From Cohnella sp. SGD-V74 (lineage in GTDB: Bacteria; Bacillota; Bacilli; Paenibacillales; Paenibacillaceae): DNA of 64,000 bases. The stretch's first letter is position 1. Each line of letters opens with the position of its first letter. The notes under the pieces were generated by a model, which searched no databases, was not told the DNA's origin, and saw only the letters and a program-made list of their open reading frames with translations. Positions 58,909-64,000 of this stretch are shown here, one piece after another. Location of the stretch: the NCBI RefSeq assembly GCF_003001675.1, contig NZ_PVYW01000016.1, forward strand, positions 168,876 through 232,875. The letters run 5' to 3'. Both the position numbers and the translations under genes were made by a program.

Positions 58909-58936
58909 AGTAACTTTCCATTCGTAATTACGTATT
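58909..58936 (+). promoter_or_regulatory. Sigma-W-like promoter of nfeD-floT
   Basis: AGTAAC (58909-58914) and CGTATT (58931-58936) are separated by exactly 16 bases. The sigma-W consensus is TGAAAC, N16, CGTATA, and the homologous B. subtilis yuaFG operon is sigma-W dependent. The -35 match is 4/6. Confidence 0.5.
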
Positions 58937-58983
58937 ACTTAGTGTACTGCCACTACGAAGGTCCGGAAGGGGGTGCAGGCAAC

Positions 58984-59484
58984 TTGGAAACGTTAATGAT
59001 CGTACTGTTCGGCATTGGCGTCGGGTATGCGGTGTTATCGGCTTTCGTAGGAGATTTGTTCGGTTTGGACGTCCATACGGGGGAGCTGCCCTTTCTGTCG
59101 CCGACCATTATCGCGACTTTCCTGACCGTGTTCGGCGGAGTCGGATACATGCTGCTGCATAACACGGGATGGTCGGCGCTGCCGGTAGCCAGCTTGTCGC
59201 TCTTGATCGCGCTCGGTGTTTCCTCGGTCGTATTGTTCCTGGTCGTTATTCCTTTGCAAGCTGCGCAAAAAGGGAGCGCAAGGTCCGCGAAGCAGATGAT
59301 CGGATCGCTGGCGGAGGTTGCGACGTCCATCCAAGGTTCGCGGCTGGGAGAAATCGTCTACGAGCAGGGAGGAACAAGGCACAGCGCTCCTGCCAAAGCT
59401 TATGGCGAGATTTCGATTCGGCAAGGAGCCCAGGTCAGAATCCTGGACGAGATTGCCGGTACCTTCGTCGTGGAAGAGGCTTAG
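58984..59484 (+). CDS. NfeD-like membrane protein, partner of flotillin
   Basis: The TTG at 58984, 10 bases after AAGGGGG, gives 166 residues; an in-frame ATG at 58942 lacks a ribosome site. Three membrane segments (MIVLFGIGVGYAVLSAFVG, IIATFLTVFGGVGYML, VASLSLLIALGVSSVVLFLVVIPL) precede a small OB-fold domain (QMIGSLAEVATSIQGSRLGEIVYEQGG..YGEISIRQGAQVRILDEIAGTFVVEE). This is the YuaF type of NfeD protein, encoded next to flotillin and thought to work with it in membrane organisation. The gap to floT is 41 bases. Confidence 0.87.
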   Translation: METLMIVLFGIGVGYAVLSAFVGDLFGLDVHTGELPFLSPTIIATFLTVFGGVGYMLLHNTGWSALPVASLSLLIALGVSSVVLFLVVIPLQAAQKGSARSAKQMIGSLAEVATSIQGSRLGEIVYEQGGTRHSAPAKAYGEISIRQGAQVRILDEIAGTFVVEEA

Positions 59485-59525
59485 GCGCGATTCGCGCAAT
59501 CCAATGCGGAAAGGGAGGAATCAAA

Positions 59526-60959
59526 ATGAATATGGACGCAACCTTGTATATTCCGGTAGGCATCGTGCTCGTCGTCATTTTGCTGATCGTCGTATTCGCA
59601 TCGAGATACCGCACGGTGAAAGCGGACCAGGCGATGATCGTCACCGGGGCGCTGACGCGCGACGGGATGAAGATCGTGAAGGCGGGCGGAACGTTCGTCT
59701 GGCCGGTCGTGCAGGAGGCGTCGTTCCTGTCGCTGCAAGTGCAGACGGTCGACGTACATACCCCTGAAGTCTATACGATGCATGGGGTTCCGGTTATGGT
59801 GGAGGGCGTCGCGCAGATCAAAATCAAAGGCGATCTGGAATCGATGGCGACCGCCGCGGAACAATTCCTCGGCAAACCGGAGGCAGAGCTCAAGGGCATC
59901 GCGACGCAGACGATGGAAGGTCATCTTCGCGCCATTCTCGGCACGATGACGGTGGAGGATGTCTACAAAAACCGCGAAGAATTCGCTAGAAACGTGCAGG
60001 AAGTCGCAGCCAGCGATCTGAACAAAATGGGTTTGCAGATCGTCTCGTTCACGATTCGCGACGTTCGGGACAAGAACGGTTACCTGGACGCGCTCGGCCA
60101 GCCGCAGATCGCGTCAGTCAAGCGGGACGCCGAGATCGCCAAGGCGAACGCCTACCGGGACGAGCAGATCGCCAAGTCGAAAGCGCTGGAGGAAGGCAAG
60201 AAGGCGGAATTTACGGCCGAGACGAACATCGCCGAAGCGCATAAGCAAATGGAAGTGAAGAAGGCCGAGTTCAAGCGGGAGCAGGATATGAGAAAGGCGG
60301 AAGCCGATCAGTCCTACAAGCTTCAGGAAGCGAAGACGCTTCAGTCGGTCAAAGCCGAAGAAATGCAAATCCAGGTCATCGAGCGCGAGAAGCAGATCGA
60401 GCTGGAAGCCAAGGAGATCGAACGCCGCGAACGGGAACTGGTGGCGACGGTGAAGAAGCAGGCCGAGGCCGAGCGTTTCGCACAGGAGCAGCGGGCCGAA
60501 GCGGACCGCTACCAGATCGAAGCGAAGGCGAGAGCGGAAGCGGAAGCCGTGAGACTGGCGGGTAACGCCAATGCGGACAAGGAACGCGCGGAAGGTACGG
60601 CCGAAGCCGACGTCATTCGGCTCAAGGGTCTTGCCGAAGCGGAAGCGAAGGACAAGATCGCGGACGCGCTGCGCAAGTACGGAGAGGCGGCGGTCATCGA
60701 GCTGATCGTCCAGAAGTTCCCGGAGATCGCCCGTGCGATCGCCGAGCCGCTCTCGAAGACGGAGAAGATCGTCATCGTCGACGGAGGAAGCGGCGGACCG
60801 AACGGCGGAGCAGGCAAGGTGACGGGCTACGTGACCGATCTGCTGGCGAAGATGCCGGAGACGGTCGGCGCGCTTACAGGAGTAGACGTCAATCAATGGC
60901 TGCGCAAGCTGGCCCAAGGCGACAATTCCATCGACAAGGACTCGGGGAAAGACTCATAA
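59526..60959 (+). CDS. floT: Flotillin
   Basis: Flotillin scaffolds functional membrane microdomains. The 477-residue protein has an N-terminal hydrophobic hairpin (LYIPVGIVLVVILLIVVFASRYRTVKADQAMIV), an SPFH/PHB domain to about residue 200 (GTFVWPVVQEASFLSLQVQTVDV, EVAASDLNKMGLQIVSFTIRDV), and a long Glu/Ala/Lys coiled coil (about 205-410) with the flotillin EA-repeats. The C-terminal region includes IVDGGSGGPNGGAG. GGGAGGAATC precedes the ATG. It is cotranscribed with the NfeD-like gene behind a sigma-W-like promoter. Confidence 0.94.
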   Translation: MNMDATLYIPVGIVLVVILLIVVFASRYRTVKADQAMIVTGALTRDGMKIVKAGGTFVWPVVQEASFLSLQVQTVDVHTPEVYTMHGVPVMVEGVAQIKIKGDLESMATAAEQFLGKPEAELKGIATQTMEGHLRAILGTMTVEDVYKNREEFARNVQEVAASDLNKMGLQIVSFTIRDVRDKNGYLDALGQPQIASVKRDAEIAKANAYRDEQIAKSKALEEGKKAEFTAETNIAEAHKQMEVKKAEFKREQDMRKAEADQSYKLQEAKTLQSVKAEEMQIQVIEREKQIELEAKEIERRERELVATVKKQAEAERFAQEQRAEADRYQIEAKARAEAEAVRLAGNANADKERAEGTAEADVIRLKGLAEAEAKDKIADALRKYGEAAVIELIVQKFPEIARAIAEPLSKTEKIVIVDGGSGGPNGGAGKVTGYVTDLLAKMPETVGALTGVDVNQWLRKLAQGDNSIDKDSGKDS

Positions 60960-60981
60960 CTTCATAATGGCTAGAAGCTGA

Positions 60982-61021
60982 CAATGGCGGCGCGAAGGGA
61001 CGATTCCCTGCGCCGCCATTG
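60982..61021 (+). terminator. Hairpin after floT
   Basis: CAATGGCGGCGC (60982-60993) pairs with GCGCCGCCATTG (61010-61021), with an inner AGGGA/TCCCT. No T-run follows. Confidence 0.65.
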
Positions 61022-61154
61022 CCCGTTCCGGGCCTGTTGCCGATCCGGTGCGCTTCCGGCAACATAAGAAAAATGAAGATTTGCGCGCGGCGCAAGGAAA
61101 ATTGTAGCTTCGTGTCGAATAAATGAGCAAAGAGAACTATAGGGGTCCAAGGAT

Positions 61155-62744
61155 ATGCATAAAAACAGAGGCTTCAAGTTAAGGTTGACAGTAAACGCAA
61201 TCGTCATGGCGACGGTGTTGGCGACGGTCGTCATTATATCGTTGGTCGCTTACCAGAACGAGAAGAGATCGCTGTTTCGTTTGACGTTCCAGTTAAATGA
61301 GACGTATGCGGACAAAATCGCCGAAACAACGAACTTTATTTTTCAACATATGATGAACAGCCTGGCGATAACCGGAGAATTCCTGTCCTCCGATCTGTCG
61401 CGCGCGGATTTGAAGGACCAGCTTATGCTGTTCCAGGAAGGCAACTCTTTCTTTAATTCCGTGTTTATCGTCGACAAGGAAGGCATTTTGCTCGCCGCTT
61501 CGAATCTGCCTTCGGCGCGGGGCAGCAAGCTGCTCTCGGAAGGTCCGACGCAGGCGATCCGGGAGCAGAAGCCGCTCGTCTCCGAGCCGTACATAAGCTC
61601 GGTGACGAACAAGCTGATCGTCATGGTCAGCGCTCCTCTGCACGACGCTTCCGGCAACTATATCGGATTTATCGGGGGATCGATCCGGCTGCACGAGACG
61701 AATATTTTCCAGACGGTGCTGGGCAGCGTTCCGAACGAGTCGGACGGCTCGTACGCTTACGTGGTCAGTTCGAACGGCGTGCTGCTGTACCATCCGGATT
61801 CGGAGCGAATCGGGGAGAAGGTGACCGGCAATCCGGTCGTCTCGAGCGTAATTTCGGGATTAAGCGGATCGGAGAGAATCGTCAACACCAGGGGCGTCGA
61901 CGTGCTTGCCAGCTACGCGCCGATAGGCAACGCTGGCTGGGGCATCGTCGCTCAGACGCCTGCGGAATCCGTGCTGCAATCGGCGCGCAAGCTGATTACG
62001 GCGATTATCGTATATATGCTGCCGGCTCTGGTTCTTTTCGTCATTGTGATCACCTTGGTCGTACGCAAGCTGTCCGAGCCTTTCGTCAAGCTGACGGAAT
62101 TCGCGTCCATGCTCTCCCCGACGAACAGCGGAGCGGACGAACTGCCGCGGATTCACGGGCTGAGCTACGAGGCGAACGAGCTTCACAAGGCGTTCGGCAG
62201 AGCGGTTCGCCACTTCCGCTACCAGTTCGACAGCCTGTCGCAGGAAGCCCAGACCGATCCGCTCACGGGGTTGTTCAACCGCAGGACGATGGACAAGTTT
62301 ATCGGCAGCTGGATTGCCAAGGGGAATCCGTTCTCCCTTCTTGTGATGGACTTGGATCATTTCAAAAACGTGAACGACACTTACGGCCACGACGTAGGGG
62401 ACGAGGTGCTGAAGTTTCTGGCGAGCAGCTTGCGCAAGCTGCTTAAGGAAGACAACGTGATCTGCAGGTTCGGCGGGGAAGAATTTATCGTCCTCCTGCC
62501 CGACGACCGGTTCGAATCCGCTCTGGAAGCCGCCGAACGCATACGCCAGCACATGGCGGAGACGGACGGGCCGACGGGCGGCAAGGTGACGCTGTCGATC
62601 GGGGCGGCCCATTATCCGGGGTTCGCGAGCAATGCCGAGCAGCTGTTCCGCGTGGCGGACGAAGCTCTGTACCGGGCGAAGCATCAAGGCCGCAACCGCG
62701 TGGAGGTTGCCCACGCGATCATCTCGCAAGCGACGGCGAATTAA
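61155..62744 (+). CDS. Membrane sensor diguanylate cyclase (dCACHE-GGDEF)
   Basis: The 529-residue protein has membrane segments at about 12-32 and 278-302 that bracket an extracellular sensor of double-CACHE type (FFNSVFIVDKEGILLAASN, PLVSEPYISSVTNKLIVMVSAPLHD, YAYVVSSNGVLLYHPDSERIG). A short HAMP-like linker leads to a GGDEF domain with an intact active site: DPLTGLFNRRTMD, MDLDHFKNVNDTYGHDVGDEVL and RFGGEEFIVLLP. It should make c-di-GMP in response to an external ligand. No clear RxxD inhibitory site precedes GGEEF. Confidence 0.92.
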   Translation: MHKNRGFKLRLTVNAIVMATVLATVVIISLVAYQNEKRSLFRLTFQLNETYADKIAETTNFIFQHMMNSLAITGEFLSSDLSRADLKDQLMLFQEGNSFFNSVFIVDKEGILLAASNLPSARGSKLLSEGPTQAIREQKPLVSEPYISSVTNKLIVMVSAPLHDASGNYIGFIGGSIRLHETNIFQTVLGSVPNESDGSYAYVVSSNGVLLYHPDSERIGEKVTGNPVVSSVISGLSGSERIVNTRGVDVLASYAPIGNAGWGIVAQTPAESVLQSARKLITAIIVYMLPALVLFVIVITLVVRKLSEPFVKLTEFASMLSPTNSGADELPRIHGLSYEANELHKAFGRAVRHFRYQFDSLSQEAQTDPLTGLFNRRTMDKFIGSWIAKGNPFSLLVMDLDHFKNVNDTYGHDVGDEVLKFLASSLRKLLKEDNVICRFGGEEFIVLLPDDRFESALEAAERIRQHMAETDGPTGGKVTLSIGAAHYPGFASNAEQLFRVADEALYRAKHQGRNRVEVAHAIISQATAN

Positions 62745-62892
62745 ACTCGACCGATCGACCGGGCTGACCTGGGGCGCTCCTCTTACCGGGATGCATGAGC
62801 CGCAGCGATTATCGCCTGTTTTTGTCCCCAGCGGCGCCGGCTGCTCATACACTGGAATCGGATGTTCGCATTCTGATTTGAGGAGGTGCCGC

Positions 62893-63636
62893 GTGCCCCG
62901 TCATGTGAGCAGCAAATGGAAGAAAACCGCGGCGATAATGGACAGCGCGTCGCTGAGACGACTCGTCCCCGAGACAGTTCGATTCGGAGGACGGGAGCTG
63001 GGCCGGCAGCTTAAGCGCCACGGGATGGTCTACGTCAAGCCGGAATCCGGCACCCACGGCAAAGGCGTCATGCGGGCGGAGCGGACCGATGGGGGACGCT
63101 GCCTGCTGCGGACGGGCAGGCGGCAACGGGCATATCCCTCCTGCGCCCGGCTGGCCGAGGCGCTGCGCCGCAAGATCAGAGGTCGCAAGTACTTGATTCA
63201 GCGGGGGATTCGCCTGCTTAAATACAATGGACGCGCGTTCGACCTGCGCGTGATGGCGCAATGGACGCCGCGCAAGACGTGGCGGACGACCGGAATGATC
63301 GGCAGGGTGGCGGCTCCCGGCAAAATCGTGACCAATTATCACAGCGGAGGCAAGCTCGTTCCGGTCAACCGCCTGCTCGCCGGCCATACGGGCAAGGGCT
63401 CCGCGGACAGAACGATCCGGACGCTTGAGCGGATCGGCATCAAGGCGGGAAAGGCGTTGCGGCGGCGGTATCCCGGCGTCTGCGAGGTCGGCGTCGACAT
63501 CGGCCTGGACCGAACGTTGAAGCCGTGGATCATCGAAGTCAATACGAGCCCGGATCCTTATATTTTCAGAAAGCTGCCCGATCCTTCGATCTTCAAGAGA
63601 ATCCGGCGGTATGCGAAAGCCTATGGGCGAAAATAA
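62893..63636 (+). CDS. YheC/YheD-type ATP-grasp protein (spore coat-associated)
   Basis: The GTG at 62893 follows GAGGAGGTG and gives 247 residues. The ATP-grasp fold is seen in MVYVKPESGTHGKGVMRAER, IRGRKYLIQRGIRLLKYNGRAFDLRVMAQ, and the metal-binding end CEVGVDIGLDRTLKPWIIEVNTSPDPYIF, which is the YheC/YheD signature. YheC and YheD in Bacillus are spore coat-associated and longer (over 350 residues); this one lacks most of the N-terminal domain. The substrate is unknown. It ends at a strong terminator. Confidence 0.85.
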   Translation: MPRHVSSKWKKTAAIMDSASLRRLVPETVRFGGRELGRQLKRHGMVYVKPESGTHGKGVMRAERTDGGRCLLRTGRRQRAYPSCARLAEALRRKIRGRKYLIQRGIRLLKYNGRAFDLRVMAQWTPRKTWRTTGMIGRVAAPGKIVTNYHSGGKLVPVNRLLAGHTGKGSADRTIRTLERIGIKAGKALRRRYPGVCEVGVDIGLDRTLKPWIIEVNTSPDPYIFRKLPDPSIFKRIRRYAKAYGRK

Positions 63637-63651
63637 AGCGGCGTCATCCCA

Positions 63652-63696
63652 AAAATCCCGGTCTCCATCGCGTATGCGAAGGGGACCGGGATTTTG
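63652..63696 (+). terminator. Terminator of the YheC/YheD gene
   Basis: AAAATCCCGGTC (63652-63663) pairs with GACCGGGATTTT (63684-63695). The stem ends in T-rich sequence. Confidence 0.8.
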
Positions 63697-63731
63697 CTTG
63701 ACGAGAGGACGCCGAAGGCGTTTTGGCTTGC

Positions 63732-63750
63732 AATATCAGAAAGTATAAAA
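63732..63750. repeat. 19-base sequence shared with the suf/hic intergenic region
   Basis: AATATCAGAAAGTATAAAA is identical to 36697-36715. It lies 38 bases before the IS91-type transposase start and may be part of that element's end. Confidence 0.6.
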
Positions 63751-63788
63751 TCACTGCCCTATTTCAGAAAATTTGTTAAGGTAAGCAT

Positions 63789-64000
63789 ATGGAGAGCAAT
63801 GTACTGAAGCGGATTTTTCTGGAGAACTGGGATTGGTTTTGTGGGAAGCATGGAGATCGAATCCGACCAGCGGTATTGAAGGAAGTGACGAAGTTTTTAG
63901 GTTGCGGGAATCCTAAGAACGGATTTAAGCTTTTGGTATGCGAAGGTTGCCACGATATAAGGAGAGTGCCGTACAGGTGCAAGGGAAGGTTTTGTACGAC
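63789..64000 (+). mobile_element. IS91-type transposase, N-terminal part (cut by window edge)
   Basis: From the ATG at 63789 the frame stays open to the window end and encodes about 70 residues. The start MESNVLKRIFLENWDWF is followed by a zinc-binding domain with Cys pairs (FLGCGN, VCEGCHDI, PYRCKGRFC), the transposase zinc-binding region (PF14319) that opens IS91-family Y-transposases. These rolling-circle elements move without target duplication. The catalytic Tyr region lies beyond the window. Base use is AT-richer than the neighbouring genes. Confidence 0.8.

Overview
The window reads as chromosomal DNA of a GC-rich, endospore-forming Firmicute of the Paenibacillaceae (Paenibacillus/Cohnella type). 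The evidence is spore genes (yhbH, cotJABC, an alpha/beta SASP behind a sigma-G-like promoter, ytvI, a YheC/YheD protein), a sufCDSUB operon in the Bacillus order, AGGAGG-type ribosome binding sites, NrdI-E-F ribonucleotide reductase, and cre, LexA and NrdR sites of Bacillus type. No rRNA, tRNA or CRISPR array was recognised.

Layout. 1-2.5 kb: end of an FAD oxidoreductase, a decayed segment carrying a scrap of yhbH, a small secreted protein, and yhbH. 2.6-9.9 kb: a SEC-C protein, sbcDC, a 12-bp minisatellite, and an IS1595-like protein without a recognisable catalytic core behind a promoter that carries a LexA/DinR box. 9.9-16.9 kb: small membrane proteins, a GGDEF-EAL protein, and nrdIEF behind paired NrdR boxes. 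17-19.7 kb: DUF1805 protein and methionine salvage genes mtnK-mtnA. 20-27 kb: a maltodextrin unit (LacI regulator, MalEFG-type importer, lipoprotein alpha-amylase) with cre and LacI-type operators and a MITE in the control region. 27-31.3 kb: a permease of unknown substrate, an ECF sigma factor with a DUF4179 anti-sigma, and a DUF1802 protein. 31.4-36.6 kb: sufCDSUB. 36.7-41.8 kb: hicAB, degenerate repeats, a ligase-like protein lacking the catalytic lysine, a SASP, an NlpC/P60 lipoprotein, and an HD-GYP protein. 42-46.8 kb: SIS isomerase, DeoR regulator, ROK kinase, class II aldolase and PfkB kinase, a likely amino-sugar/tagatose route. 46.8-51.2 kb: molybdopterin genes (moeB-like, a moaD-moaE fusion, moaA) and a YunD-like phosphatase. 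51.2-57.2 kb: uppP, HD-GYP, yfkAB, a CNNM/CBS membrane protein, ytvI. 57.5-63.6 kb: cotJABC, nfeD-floT, a GGDEF receptor, a YheC/D protein. The right edge cuts an IS91-type transposase.

The least explained items are three intergenic cruciform elements (19.9, 27.0 and 57.3 kb) that look like one family, with paired base changes that keep the stems, and the LexA-box-controlled transposase-derived protein at 8.7-9.4 kb. Four c-di-GMP proteins are spread across the window.
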